The notes under the pieces are model-generated. The model was not told where the DNA came from, did not search any database, and saw nothing but the letters and a program-made list of their open reading frames with translations. From Ceratotherium simum simum (lineage: Eukaryota; Chordata; Mammalia; Perissodactyla; Rhinocerotidae): a stretch of DNA of 64,000 bases. The stretch lies in contig NW_004454207.1 in NCBI RefSeq assembly GCF_000283155.1, forward strand, positions 8,902,313 through 8,966,312. The letters run 5' to 3'. Shown here one piece after another: positions 46,208-57,724 of the stretch (positions are counted from its first letter, which is position 1; each line of letters starts with the position of its first letter). The position numbers and the translations under genes are program-made.

Positions 46208-46666
46208 TATGCTAGGCAGAATAATGGCCCCCCAAAGATGCCCACGTTCTAATCTCCAGAACCTGTGAATATGTTAGATTATATGGAAAAGAGGAATTAA
46301 GGTTGCGGGTAGAATTAAGGTTGCTGATCAGCCAACTTTGGGATGGGGAGATTGTCCTGGATTATCCAGGAGGGCCCAATGTAATCATAAAAGTCCTTAA
46401 ATATGGAACAGGTAGGCAGAAAAAGAGTCAATGTCAGAGTGAGGCAGCCTGGGAAATACGTGACTGGCCATTACCGGCTTGGAAGATGGAAGGGTCCAGG
46501 AGCCAAGGAATGCAGGCAACCTCTCAAAGCTGGAAAAGACAAGGAAATGGATTCTCCCCCTAGAGCTTCCAGAAGGAATGCATCCCTGCCAACACCTTGA
46601 TTTTAGCCCAGTAAGACCCATTTTGGACTTCTGGCCTTATTACAGCAGCCATAGGACACTAGTACA
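46208..46666 (+). mobile_element. MLT1 solo LTR
   Basis: It runs from 'gctaggcagaataatggccc' through 'cccacgttctaatctccaga', 'gattatccaggagggcccaa' and 'ttagcccagtaagacccatt' to 'cataggacactagtacag'. The usual poly(A)-signal segment near the end is deleted. Confidence 0.9.
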
Positions 46667-46711
46667 GAGGATTTGAATGAGTGCCTTAAAACCAAGCAAA
46701 TAAAAAAATCA

Positions 46712-46933
46712 GGGCCGGCTCCGTGGCTTAGCGGTTAAGTGCGCGCGCTCTGATGCTGGCGGCCTGGGTTCGGATCCCGGGAGCGCCCCGAGGCACCACT
46801 TCTCCGTCCAACGTGAGGCCGAGTCCCACGTACAGCAACTAGAAGGATGTGAACCTATGACATACAACTATCTACTGGGGCTTTGGGGGGAAAAAACTGA
46901 ATAAATAAAATCTTAAAAAAAAAAAAAAAAAAA
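46712..46933 (+). mobile_element. ERE SINE, short-tail subtype
   Basis: The head 'gtggcttagcggttaagtgc' is intact, followed by the B-box region 'ggttcggatcccgggagcgc', 'acatacaactatctactggg' and a tail of about 20 A. The duplication aaaaaaatca overlaps the tail on the right. Confidence 0.93.
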
Positions 46934-47384
46934 ATCAAGACAGTCATTAACATCAGGAAAAACAATAAGTTGCAAAAAAAAAAAAGGAAACAATTCTAGT
47001 ATAACCTATATGGTTCATCCAAAAACAATGTTTATGTGGTCATATCGTGTAAAGCAATTAATAATGATTAACAAAAAAAATGACAATAATATATTGGGAG
47101 ACTTTGGGGTTGGAAGTTGGGGGAAAGTAATGTAGGAAAGCTAAATCTTCATCTATTATAGGAGAAACTCAATAGATAGTGCCTAAAATTAATAAATCAA
47201 GAAATAGCAGTACGGGCATATTATTTAGAAAAGGGGAGGTAAATCTAGAAGAAATAGATATGAGTTGAAAGTGGTTCCCCTTGGGGAGTGGAACTGAAGA
47301 ATGCAAGGGGGTAGAGCAGGGGACCACTGCATAGGGAGATAAGCCTTATTTAGGGCAATCATTTAAACTATATGTGCACCGGTT
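46934..47384. other. Unassigned sequence, probably decayed L1
   Basis: It is AT-rich. 'gagttgaaagtggttcccct', then 'tggggagtggaactgaagaa', is reminiscent of an L1 3' end but too decayed to be sure. Confidence 0.4.
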
Positions 47385-48405
47385 TCCTGTTGCTGCTGTA
47401 ACAGATTACCACAAATTTAGTGGCTTAAAACAATATAAATTTATTGTCTTACAGTTCTGGAGGTCAGAAGTCCAAATGGGTCTCACAGGGCTGAAATCAA
47501 GATGTCGGCAGAGCTGACCTCCCTCCAGAGGCTCTAGGGGAGAATCCATTTTCTTGCCTTTTCCAGCTTCCAGATGTCACTGACTAACTGCCCCGAGTAA
47601 CCCAAAGGAGGTTTTGAAAGCACTTAACTGTTTCTCAAAGTCGTTTTTTAGTTATGTTAAGAGATGCAATCACCAACCTCCCTGAACCTGTCCAAACCCC
47701 ACTGCAAGAGTGACGCCTGTGCATATGGGCCAAGAAGTGTCCAAAAGTTACCTTTGCTTCATTTTAATGTTAAGGTCTCTGCCCCAGGAGGAGCTTAAGC
47801 CTTATTAGCATAACATGCAGTGTATGTGAAAGCATGTTTTCAACCTACGCCTGTGCAAGCTCATACCCACTGCTACATGTAACGACAAAACTTCTCTTTT
47901 GAATATTCATTCCCCATCTGAAATAAAAGGCCCCTGCTTTACCTTGCTAGGGAAAAGGAGCCATAGCTTTGGAAGTGATTCCCCGTGGCCTCCTTATTTG
48001 CTGCAAATAAAATTTACTTTGTGTGACAACTACTTCTGGCGAAGGCTTTGATTTCAACTCACCAAGAGGTGACCTCACGTTGGTTCGGTAACACAGAGAC
48101 TAGAAGCTATTGGCATTCCTGAGTTCATGGCCCTTTTCCAGTCAGCAATCACATCACTCTGAACTCTGCTTCCATCCTCACATCTCCTTCTGTGTCTCTC
48201 TCGTCTCCTAGTTTCCTTAATAAGGACCCTTGAGATTATATTGGGCCCACCTGGATAATCCAGAACAATCTCCCTATCTCCAGATCATTAACTTAATCAC
48301 ATCTGCAAAATTCCTTTTGCGGGTAAGGTAAGGTAACATAGTTGCAGGCTCCAGGGATTAGGACATGGACATCTTTGGTGGAGTGGCATTACTCTGCTTA
48401 CCCCA
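47385..48405 (-). mobile_element. MLT1 LTR, split by a solo ERV LTR
   Basis: The left half (47385-47574) holds 'acagattaccacaaatttag', 'cttacagttctggaggtcag' and 'ggctctaggggagaatccat'. The right half (48098-48405) resumes with 'tattggcattcctgagttca', 'attgggcccacctggataat' and 'ggattaggacatggacatct'. Together they make one MLT1 in reverse orientation, with a 519-bp insertion between. Confidence 0.92.
47575..48093 (+). mobile_element. Solo LTR of an ERV1/gammaretrovirus-like element
   Basis: It begins TGTCAC and ends GTAACA, giving short inverted TG...CA ends. The 4-bp duplication CAGA lies at 47571-47574 and 48094-48097, the size typical of class I ERVs. AATAAAAGG at 47922 is placed like the TATA element of gammaretroviral LTRs. 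AATAAA at 48006 followed by 'tttgtgtgac' marks the R-U5 poly(A) site. U3 is about 370 bp, R about 80 and U5 about 65. No internal region is left, so the provirus was lost by LTR recombination. It is younger than the MLT1 it sits in and makes no protein. I do not recognise the family. Confidence 0.85.
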
Positions 48406-48535
48406 ATGTGTCTGTATTACTTTAATAAAAATATTTTTTTAAACATGCACTCTTTGACCCAACAGTTCTCCTTCTAGGAATTAACGCTAACAGAATAATT
48501 AGTCATGTGAACAAAAATCTATGTTCATAGACATT

Positions 48536-48775
48536 TTTTGTGTGTGTGAGGAAGATCGGCCCCGAGCTGACATCTGCCAATCCTCCTCTTTTTGCTGAAG
48601 AAGACTGGCCCTGGGCTAACATCCATGCCCATCTTCCTCCACTTTATATGGGATGCCGCCACAGCATGGCTTGACAAGCGGTGCATTGGTGCGCACCCAG
48701 GATCCGAACCGGCGAACCCCGGGCCACCGCAGGGGAGCGCACGCACTTAACCGCTTGTGCCACTGGGCTGGCCCC
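48536..48775 (-). mobile_element. ERE SINE, long-tail subtype
   Basis: On the minus strand it has the head, a diverged B-box region, 'cccatataaagtggaggaag' and both 'gatgtcagctc'/'gatgttagcccagggccagt' modules. The 10-bp duplication catagacatt is perfect at 48526-48535 and 48776-48785. Confidence 0.94.
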
Positions 48776-49032
48776 CATAGACATTGTTTATAATGCTGAA
48801 AAATGATAAACAACTATATGTTCATGATAAAAAGGCTTAAGGAATAGCCATAAAAAGACTGCTATGTAGGAATTAACTCTTATGCTATAGAGCTTTATAA
48901 TGAATAGAAAAAGATGTTCATGGTATGTTAAGTGACAAAAGCAAAATACAAAATAGTAAATTCAATACTATCTAATTTTTGTAAACAAATAAGTCTGTGT
49001 ATTATGTGTAGAAAAATGTGAGCGTTTTTGTA

Positions 49033-49125
49033 TATGTGTGTACATATATATGTGTATGTGAGTATATATAGAGAGAGAGACAGAGAGAGAGGAGAAAAGT
49101 GTGAGTGTGTGTCTGTGTGTGCATG
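49033..49125. repeat. TG/TA and GA simple repeat
   Basis: Alternating 'tatgtgtgtacatatatatg', then a GA-rich 'gagagagagacagagagaga', then another TG run lie inside the old L1 3'UTR. Confidence 0.8.
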
Positions 49126-49330
49126 CATAATGGGTATATATGTGCCAAAAGCCCACAAGGATTGAGACCAAACTGTTAACTGTGGTTACCACTGAGTGGT
49201 GGGAGTACAGGTAATTTTAATTTTCTTCTTTATGCTTTCCTGTAATTTCTAGAATATTTTCCCCCATCAAGTGTGCATTACTCTTATAACCAGAAAAAAA
49301 TGTTGTTTCCATTATACATAAATAAATTAA

Positions 49331-49924
49331 CAACTTTTAAAAATGAGCATCTGAGGCCCTAGAGACTAACTATAGCAAAAGCTGTCACCAAAGATTACAC
49401 ATGTAGCAATTAGCACAGCTAAAAAAGATAAGATGTCAACTACCCTTATTAATTAACACTCTCTAAAACATGGTTTAGCTATACACACTCTAGAAGTATG
49501 TTGAAGTCATGAGTATAAATCTCCACATCTTATTCTCTTTAGAATCTTGTTTTGTGCTAAGGTCTGTGAGGCCAGAACTTCTTGGTGGGTGCTGAATTTC
49601 AACTGGTTTCCAGGCAGCCTTTGAAAAAGGCAACTCAATTCCCTTCCTTGCCCATTAGGTGGGGCCAGAAAGCTTTAGAAGAGTCCCTCCCAGCTAAAAT
49701 ACGAACAGGAAGAGATCAAATTGCAGAAAAAACAGGTAGAAGGGCTCAGAAGTCATCCTTCCATTTGGGTGAGATGTCTGCTAAAATTTTTCTAAGATAA
49801 AAACTATTTCCAGAGAGTTATCTAGAGAATACCAAGTTGAGAATCTATAAAATGTGTTTCAATACCTGACAATCATACCTGTAAACCAAGACTTTTTCAT
49901 AACATATTAAAATTAAAATATCTC
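49331..49924. other. Unassigned sequence
   Basis: It is AT-rich with no gene or confident repeat. Confidence 0.3.
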
Positions 49925-50480
49925 TGGTTGAAATGCAAATTAAAACAACACTGAGATACCATTCTTCATGGATCAGATCAGCAAAAGCTTGTCAGTACAC
50001 TCCGCCAGCCAGGCTGTGGGGCAACAGGCAGTCTCCTGCATTGCTGGAGGAAATGCGAACTGGTACAACTCCTGTGGAGAAGAGCTGGCAATCTCTAAGA
50101 ATAGTCCGTATACAGTTTACCCTTCAGCCCAGCAATCTCATTTCTTGGAATTTACCCTGAAGATTCACTTCCAACAAGATAAAAATAAATATGCACAGGT
50201 TATTGATTACAGCCTTTATTTAAATGGCAAAATATTAAAACTTACCTAAATGTCCAAATACAAGAGCATGGTTGAATAATGGCACGGCTACAAGCGGAGT
50301 ACTAGGCAGCTGTAAGGAAGAATGGGCAGAATCCCACAACTGATATGGAGCCATCTCCAGGATTTCTTAAGTGAACAGGGCAAAGTACAAAAGAGGATAT
50401 AGAGGATGCTACCTTCTGTGTAAGGAAAAAGGGGAAATAAGAAAACATACATCTGTCTGCTTGTCTTTACCAAAAGAAAC
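49925..50480 (+). mobile_element. Old L1 ORF2-end fragment
   Basis: 'gaaatgcaaattaaaacaac' with 'actgagataccattcttcat' is the classic ORF2 C-terminal landmark. Next come 'aggctgtggggcaacaggca', 'aatgcgaactggtacaactc', 'cagcccagcaatctcatttc' and 'gagcatggttgaataatggc'. Frames are interrupted by many stops. Confidence 0.85.
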
Positions 50481-51349
50481 ACAGGAAGGAGATGCCAGAA
50501 GTTGGTCCCCTACAAGGAGTGGGCGGGGACAGTGTTGAAGGAATACAGGAGCCAGTGACACTTCTCTGAGTATATCTTTTTGTATAGTTTTGATTCGTGG
50601 AAGTATGTTAATGTCCTACATATTCAAAAAAATCAAATCAACAAGGATGGGAAGGGGGAAAAAGCTAAAACTGAAAGCAAATTGAAAAAAAAAAAACCCC
50701 AACTGTATTTCAAATGAACAACATAACAACATTATGGGGGTGGGGGAGGGAGAACTAATCCAAGTAATTTAGAACACAGTGTTTATCTATACACCTTCTG
50801 TCTTTAGGGGTGTCAGGCGGGAGGACTGCAAACAAATCCAGAACTATTTTTAGTAGGTTTCTTTCCTGTATCGGTATGAGTGAAGCAGTTCTGAAACCAT
50901 TTTAGATGTATCATGGGATTGAGCAAATGATTCTATGATCGGATGTTGTTGGGAGCCAGAGTCCTCACTGTAGAAGAAGGGACATACAAATAAGAAATAA
51001 GGGAGGCAAGGAAGAATCCTATGGGGACGGATGGGAGGTATCAGGGCAACCTCATCATTTCTAAAATATATATGTATATATAATGTGCGTGTGTGTGTGT
51101 GTCTGTGTGTTTCCAAGGTATGGCTGCTGAAAAGGCTTAGAAGCAAAGACAGTCCAGTAGCAATGGGCACTAGGGCCCAAATCTTGGTTTCTAATACTGT
51201 TCCCCACTAAAAGGAACCAAGGCTCCAGGGAGAAGTGGCCGATTTCAAGGCTGGGACAGGGAATGTCCAAGATGAGCCTGGAGCATCTTGTTATGCCACA
51301 AAGTAAGAAAGTGCTCAAAATAATTATGCGGGCATAGCAAGAAGACACA
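50481..51349. other. Unassigned sequence with a TA/GT microsatellite
   Basis: Bases 51066-51112 are (TA)n followed by (GT)n with a few changes. 'tttttgtatagttttgattc' near 50576 suggests the last part of the preceding L1. No gene is seen. Confidence 0.5.
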
Positions 51350-52330
51350 GCAATCAGCTTAAAGGGGCTCCCACTGGCCGAAGCTGGGATAATTTGAGCA
51401 CCAAAATAATCAAGGACAATTATGAATCATAAACCACTAAAAAAGTAGGAATGAATCCATGTCAATAATAAATAGGCAAATAAATAGGAGAAAAGGGAGG
51501 GGTCTTGCTTATAGGAGAATGCCAATGCCAGCTGATAAGCGTGGAGGGAGTACTGGAGTTGGAAAATCATCATTTTGCAACCATAACTGTAAAGATTGGT
51601 TCAGACAAGAATCATCAATAGATACCAAATCTATGGGGCAATTTTGATGAAGAGCAACATATTTCAAAGTCTGAAAGTGTCTCCTCATAGATTGCTTATT
51701 TATTGCAAGGAAAAAAAAAAACCCCCAGTAATTATATAGTGGAAAGAATGGACAACTCCTTGACCAGGTGGTGGAAATTAAGATCACCAATGAGAGGCAG
51801 ATGGACATGGATGTGACACCCTGAGAGGAACACATTACTTATATAGTGTCCTGGCCAGGAATGCACCCCAGCCGACACCTCGACTTTAGCCCAATGAGAC
51901 CCATTTCGGACTTGTGACCTCAGAACTATAAGAGAATAAATTTGTGTTGTTTAAAATCACTAAGTCTGTGGTAATTTGTTATAGTAGCAATAGGAAACTA
52001 ACACACTCAGAATATGGACCAAAAACAAGATAAAATTACTCAATCAATGTTAAATTTTCTGATGGTTCCATTTATAATGGTTGTGTAAGAGAATGTCTCT
52101 GTTCTTAGGCAATACTCACTTAGAGGTAAATGGGTATGATGTATGAAACTTACTCTTAAATGATTAAAAAAATATGTGTGCATATGTATGCATACACACA
52201 CACAGAACAAATGATAAAGCAAATGGAAAATGTTAATAGGTGAATCTGGGTAAATGGTATATGGATGTTCCTTGTACTATTCTTGCAACTTTTCTGTAAG
52301 TTTGAAATTATTTCCAAAAAAAATTTTGAG
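51350..52330 (+). mobile_element. Old L1 3'UTR, interrupted by an MLT1 piece
   Basis: The left part (to about 51850) has 'ataaaccactaaaaaagtag', 'ggcagatggacatggatgtg' and similar old L1 phrases. The right part (52010-52330) ends with 'ttccttgtactattcttgca', 'acttttctgtaagtttgaaa', the end of the same LINE type as at 9161-9565. Confidence 0.6.
51855..52005 (+). mobile_element. MLT1 LTR, last 150 bases
   Basis: 'gccgacacctcgactttagc', 'gacccatttcggacttgtga', 'aataaatttgtgttgtttaa' and the terminal 'agcaataggaaactaacaca'. Only the 3' end is present, embedded in an old L1. Confidence 0.88.
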
Positions 52331-53054
52331 AGAGACAGACAATTGGTTGAAATGTATGATGTCATTTGTTTCTAACTTTGGTGGAGATAAAAAATAACCA
52401 TACCACCACACTTTGTCTTCTCGAAAACAATAAAAAATTGTTTCCCACTGCCAATACTGATCTACGAGGAAAAAAATAAATTTCTCTAGATTTCCTTGCT
52501 CTTTTTAACACCTATAACATTTACCGAGGACTGTTCTGTGGCTGGTAGCCTCCAAGCCTAGCAGTGTAAGGGAAATTACAAGATGTCTGTTCTTCAGACG
52601 TTAAGAATCTGATGAGGGGAAAGGTAGACTAAAATATTGATAGAAAGGCCCACCTGGAAAAATAGATAGAACTTGGACTAGTGGCAAGGAGGGAAGAGGC
52701 CAGGGGTGGGGGTGGGGCGGAGAACAAAGAAGCCAAAGCTTGGAGTCAGGAGAAAGCCCACTGAGGGTGACCAGTGAGACAACTTACCACCTAGCACCTA
52801 ACACCTGGCACCAACCAGATGCCCTGAGTCGGATGGTTCCCTTCATGCTTCATCCCCTCATCTTCCGGAAATGGTAAAACAGAGGGCTCCTGGGAGAGCT
52901 CCTAGGAGATAAGTTTGGGTAAGTGGAAACCTGAAAAGCAGCCCACCTTCCTGCCTTTCTCTTCAAGTATTTCATAAGCCAGGTGCTAGAATTTGTACAT
53001 TTTTTCTCTGGGTACCGAGAAGCCACTACAAGGTTGTGGTCAATATGGAGGCCT
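52331..53054. other. Unassigned sequence
   Basis: No gene is seen. Bases 52505-52625 may be a decayed old repeat. Confidence 0.3.
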
Positions 53055-53360
53055 TTAGTCATTCAACAAGTATTTTTTGAGCTACTCCTATATGTCAGGC
53101 ATGGAGCTAGATGGAGGTAAGAGGGAAACAGGCTGTGGTCCCTTTTCAGTGCGCTTAAGGGCTTAAGCAGGGGTGTGTTTAGGTATTCTGGGAGCCCAGA
53201 GGAGGGGCAGTTAACCCAGTAAGGCTGGGTTGGGAAAGCGACCAATCTGAGTCTTAAGGGTCAGGTATGAAGCAATTAACTAGGCAGATACAGGGAAAGG
53301 GCATTTGGGACAATGGAAACCAGAAAGAGCATGTGTACACGTATACAGGCAGGAGAGCGT
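53055..53360 (+). repeat. Ancient dispersed repeat
   Basis: 'cattcaacaagtattttttg', 'cctatatgtcaggcatggag', then 'acaatggaaaccagaaagag' and 'ggagagcgtggcacatttga', have the same order as the copies at 32623 and 62968. Confidence 0.6.
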
Positions 53361-53439
53361 GGCACATTTGAGGGAACTTCAAGTGGTCTGGTCCACTCTG
53401 CTGGGAGGGAGGCTAGCTGAGTGAGTAAGAGTGCTGGCA

Positions 53440-54195
53440 AATAAGCGCGTGAAAAGATGCCCAACAGCATTAATCATTAGGGAAATGCACAGAGCACAAT
53501 GAGATGCCACTTCACAACTACTAGAATGGCTAAAAACAAATGAAATAAGTGAAGCTGACAAGGACGTGGAGCCACTGGAACTCTCATAACGCCGCTGGTA
53601 AGAGTGTCAAGTGATACAGCGACTTAGGACAATGGCTTGGTCACTTCTTACTAAGTTAGACATCTACTTACCACACGACCCGGCAGTCTGACTCCTAGGT
53701 ATTTACCCAAGTGAAACACAAAGATATGCCCACATAAAGCTCTGTACTTGATTCATAATTGCCAAAAGGTAAAAGCAACAACTGTCCATCAAGTAGTGAA
53801 TGGTGAAGGAAATTATGGTACATCCAGACAACAGGATACTACTTAGCAATAAAGAGGAATGAATCAGTGAGATATATGCAACAACAGGGACAAAGCTTAA
53901 AAGCATTATGTTAAGTGAAAGAAGCCAGACACAACAGCTACATACCGCATGATTCCATTTATATGGCATTCTGGAAAAGGCAGAATTATAGGGATAGAAA
54001 ACACATCCTTGTTTGTTTGGGGTGGGAGAGGGGACTGCTCACAAAGGGGCACAGAGGAACATTTTGGGGCAATAAAAATATTCTGTATTTTGGCTGTAGT
54101 AGTGGTTACATGACTGTATAGGTTTGTCAACACTTATTGAACTGTATGCCTAAAAAGGGTGAATTTTACTACGTATAAATCATGACTTAATGAAC
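53440..54195 (+). mobile_element. L1 ORF2 end and 3'UTR
   Basis: A long fragment holds 'attagggaaatgcacagagc', 'gagatgccacttcacaacta', 'tttacccaagtgaaacacaa', 'gtacatccagacaacaggat', 'gattccatttatatggcatt' and 'tggttacatgactgtatagg'. It is diverged and frame-broken. Confidence 0.88.
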
Positions 54196-54570
54196 CTGAC
54201 TTTATGGAACTCTGCCTGGGGCTGAATCTCAGCTCTGGCACTTATTAGCTGGTGACCTGAGGCAAGTTACTTACCTCCGCTGTGCCTCAGTTTCCTCATC
54301 TGTATAATGGAGACAATAGTGGTACCTACCTCATAGGGTTTCTGTGAAGATGAAATAAGTTAATATATGCAGAGTGCTAGAATGTTGCCTGACACAAAGT
54401 AAGTGCTTAGTCCCATAACTAAGAATAATGTGAGCTGTTAGTTTTATGGTCAGAACAGACGAGTCTGAGTCTGAAGGCTTGGCTGTCAGTCCCACCACTC
54501 ATTAACTACGTAACTTTGGGAAAGTCATTTAACCACGAGAGCTTCAGGTAATCTCCAAGTTGTGGCAATG
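54185..54570 (+). repeat. Two adjacent MIR SINE fossils
   Basis: The first (54185-54425) has the MIR core 'ctctggcacttattagctgg', 'aggcaagttacttacctccg', 'gcctcagtttcctcatctgt' and 'ataatggagacaatagtggt'. The second (54455-54560) repeats 'actcattaactacgtaactt' and 'tgggaaagtcatttaaccac'. Confidence 0.85.
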
Positions 54571-55329
54571 TTACTAGCTCCCCGCCCTGCATACCACACT
54601 GAATATTTACAAAGATCAGATGGGATAAAGGTGAGATCAAGTGATGGCTGGTCATTCAAGGATGAATTTCTTTCAAAAATTGGAAAAAGCAGAATCTGAG
54701 AGGACTGCCTGGATTCTGTGCCTCTCTGTGAATTAGGGGGCTGTTAACTGAGATCATGAACAGAAGAAGAACACTTTTGGGGTTCAGTTCAATTTCAGAC
54801 AGGATGAGTTTGAGATAGTTGTAGGGCATTCAGGTGGAAATTTCTACATGACAAATGGAAATAAGTGTGTAGAGCTCAGGGAGAGAGGTCAGGGGTGGAG
54901 AAAACTTTTTTTTTTAAACATTTATGAACACGTGGTATCAAAAAGCTGTTTAAATTTTAATCAAAATTTAAAATCTAAATTAAATCATCCAAGAAAAATG
55001 TAGAGGGAGAGAAGAGAGCCAGGAACTGGGCTCTCAGGGACACCAGCACAAGAGGGCAGACAGAGGGCAAGAGGCCTCAGAGGAGATGGAGGAGAGAGGT
55101 CCAGGGGAGAAGGCGAGGTAGGGGAAACCAAGGGAAGAGAAAAGAAGTAATTGAATTTAACAAACACCAAAACAGCTGGTATGGAAGATACAAAAATGAA
55201 TTAAAAAAGTAGCAAAGGGGATGAGAAGAGTAAACAAGCGAAAAAAGCCCAGATAGTCAAGTGCCGCCCTGAGGGTTGGGAGGTATGGACAGAGCTTCAG
55301 AAGAGAGAGAAGGTAGAAGGGAGAAAATT
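54571..55329. other. Unassigned, partly ancient repeat
   Basis: Bases 54770-54900 ('gatgagtttgagatagttgt', 'catgacaaatggaaataagt') and 55010-55110 look like internal pieces of the dispersed repeat seen at 53055. No gene is seen. Confidence 0.4.
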
Positions 55330-55555
55330 ATCATAGAATGGAAGGACCTAAGTCTCCAGATGGAAGAGGCCCACCAGGAGCTCAGTACAATGAATAAAAG
55401 ATCCATACCAAAAAGACCCATGGCTGATAAATTTCAGAATATCAGAGAAAAAGAGAAAATCCTAAATCTTTCAGAGGTTAAAAAGAAAAACAGTCCACAT
55501 ACATGGGAATGGGAGCCAAAGCAATGGAGAAGTGTTTTTAAAATAGAAAGAAAAT
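55330..55555 (+). mobile_element. Old LINE fragment (HAL1/L1ME-like)
   Basis: 'agaggcccaccaggagctca', 'gtacaatgaataaaagatcc', 'ataaatttcagaatatcaga' and 'aaatcctaaatctttcagag' form the module also found at 45580-45740. The 93-codon frame here is a remnant, not a gene. Confidence 0.6.
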
Positions 55556-56160
55556 GATTTCCAACCTATTCTAGATCTTTCATATAAGTGGAATCCTATA
55601 CTTGTCCTTTTGTGACCGGCTTACTTCACTTAGCATAGTGTTTTCAAGGCTCGCGCACGCTGCAGCATATGTCAGCACTTCATTTCTTTGTGTTGTTGTT
55701 GTTGATGAAGATTGTCCCTGAGCTAACATCTGTGCCAATCTTCTTCTATTTTGTATGTGGGTTGCCGCCATAGCATGGCTGACAAGTGGTGTAGGTCCGC
55801 ACCGGGGATCCGAACCCGCAAACCCAGGCCACCAAAGCAGAGCATGCCAAACTTAACCACTACACCACGGTGCCGGCCCCAGCACTTCATTTCTTTTTAT
55901 GGCTGAATAAGATCCCATTGTAAGGATAGACCACATTTTGTTTATCCATTCACCTGTTGATGGACACTTGGGTTGTTTCCCCATTTTGGCTATTGTGAGT
56001 GATGCTGCAATGAACATTGACGTACAAGTATGTGACTCTCTGTTTTTAATTATTTGAGTATAAATCTAAGAATGGAATTGCTGTGTCATATGGTCATTCT
56101 ACGTTTAGCTTTTTGAGGAACCTCTTGGCAGTGTTTTCTCACCATAGTTGTTAAGAGACC
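55556..56160 (-). mobile_element. L1 3' end, split by an ERE
   Basis: On the plus strand it reads 'catataagtggaatcctata', 'ttacttcacttagcatagtg', then after the ERE 'ttatggctgaataagatccc', 'ttcacctgttgatggacact' and 'gtgatgctgcaatgaacatt'. This is a reversed L1M 3' end. Confidence 0.9.
55690..55879 (-). mobile_element. Older ERE SINE copy
   Basis: The minus-strand head is 'gtggtgtagtggttaagttt', with a diverged B box, ending in 'gatgttagctcagggacaat' and a short tail. Despite the diverged body the 17-bp duplication cagcacttcatttcttt is perfect at 55673-55689 and 55880-55896. Confidence 0.93.
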
Positions 56161-56582
56161 ACTAAGTTATCAGCACTGTGTTCCCTGCAATCTCTTGCAG
56201 AAATTGTCATCAGCAAGAACTTCTCAACATTAAAGTCAATTTCTTCTTTACTAAATATTATTTTAAGTATCATTAGAAGAGATCAGAATTTGAGGTAAGA
56301 ATCTACTTTAGAAAATTATCTGTAAAATTTAATCTAGTTTTTAATATCTTAAATGATGTGTACAGCAAAAACAAACAAGCCCTCTAAACCTTAATATGAT
56401 AATTCAGGATTTCATAGACCTTTACAGTTTTCTGGGACTGGGATTCTATCCCTTGCTCTCTAAAACATGTAAACTTGAATGTCATTCAAACTGCAAACAA
56501 GTTTTAAACATGTATGCGACTACCTGCAAAGACTGAACATACATATACAAAATATTATCTCAAGTTCCAAAAAAAAACTCAG
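56161..56582. other. Unassigned AT-rich sequence
   Basis: No gene or confident repeat is seen. Confidence 0.3.
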
Positions 56583-56598
56583 AAAAAAAGACCAATGA

Positions 56599-56825
56599 GG
56601 GGCCGGACCCATGGTGTAGCAGTTAAGTGCGCGCGCTCCGCTGCTGGCGGCCCGGGTTCGGATCCCGGGCGCGCACCAATGCACTGTTTGTTGGGCCATG
56701 CTGTGGCTGTGTCCCATATACAGTGGAGGAAGATGGGCACAGATGTTAGCCCAGGGCCGGTCTTCCTCTGCAAAAAGCAGGAGGATTGGCACAGATGTTA
56801 GCTCAGGGCTGATCTTTCTGACAAA
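56599..56825 (+). mobile_element. ERE SINE, long-tail subtype
   Basis: It has the head, the B-box region 'ggttcggatcccgggcgcgc', 'cccatatacagtggaggaag' and two 'gatgttagc(c/t)cagggc' modules. The 16-bp duplication aaaaaaagaccaatga lies at 56583-56598 and 56826-56841. Confidence 0.95.
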
Positions 56826-56841
56826 AAAAAAAAGACCAATG

Positions 56842-57540
56842 AAAAATACCAAAATGTTAGTTTACATTAAATATATACAAGCAGTGTGATTGTGAATTTT
56901 CTTCCTTTTACATACTATTCTATGTACTTTTCATTGTTAGAGAAAAAAGTTTTTTCTTTTTAACAAAAAGCAGTAAAATGAATTTAAATGCATGTAATTA
57001 TGTTAAATATTATAAATCAATAATTTTTATTAAAAAGTCAACACAACACCTACTGAAATAAATGTACCCACATTTTCTGATGTGGGAGGAGGAATGGCAG
57101 GGAGTAAAACCCCTCTGGACTTAAGGTGAAGTAGGCAGCCCTTGGAGGTTAAGCTTACTTACGTGGATTTTAGTAACAGATCTACAATGGACAAGATGAA
57201 ATATCCTTACCATTTTTTCTTAAAAGAATGACTTTATTTTATAAAAACGATACAATGTTCATTATAGTCAACCGATACAGAAGAGCACAGAGTCACTCGT
57301 AATCCTACCACTTAAAAAATCACCAGTGTTAACAGTGGGTGGGCATGTTTCCAGACTTGTCTATTCATATGTACAGACAGGATTGATGGTGGGAATTGTT
57401 ATACTTTTTATTTTTAAAAGTTTTACACTTATTTGAATGCTATAGAAAAAAATTAGAAATGAAACTGAAGGGGCTGCTGAACTTCAAGTAAATGTTTCTC
57501 CACCATAAGGGCTCTTGGTTCCTAAAAGAGCTAAGTAAAC
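56842..57540. other. AT-rich sequence with an ancient repeat at 57230-57430
   Basis: 'cgtaatcctaccacttaaaa', then 'caccagtgttaacagtgggt', matches the old repeat noted at 41180. The rest is unassigned and no gene is seen. Confidence 0.4.
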
Positions 57541-57724
57541 CAGTGATTCTCAACCTTGAGCCTGCATCAGAATCCTCTGGAGAGTTTGTTAAAATGGACT
57601 GCTGGGCCCACCTCCAGGGTTTCTGATTCAGCAGGTCTGGAGTGCGGCCAAGAATTTGCAGTTCTAACAAGTTCACAGGTGATGCTGATGTCGCTGGTTG
57701 AGGACTACACTTTGAGAACCACTG
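57541..57724 (+). mobile_element. hAT-Charlie MITE (MER20-like)
   Basis: The left end is CAGTGATTCTCAACCTTGAG and the right end is CTTTGAGAACCACTG. Between them lie 'atcagaatcctctggagagt', 'gggcccacctccagggtttc' and 'tgattcagcaggtctggagt'. Both inverted termini are visible. Confidence 0.85.

Larger units (their letters stand above)
48435..49330 (+). mobile_element. Old L1 3' end, split by an ERE
   Basis: 'gcactctttgacccaacagt' with 'tctccttctaggaattaacg' is the ORF2-end landmark. After the ERE come 'ctggttaagg'-like decayed bases, 'atgttcatggtatgttaagt' and 'ggttaccactgagtggtggg', then 'tatgctttcctgtaatttct'. The frame is broken. Confidence 0.75.

Noticed and set aside
47575..48093. A functional provirus at the solo LTR
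   Set aside because: The flanking MLT1 halves join directly to the LTR ends, so no internal genes remain.
55276..55557. 93-codon Lys/Glu-rich frame
   Set aside because: It coincides with an old LINE-related fragment and shares its DNA order with 45580-45740.
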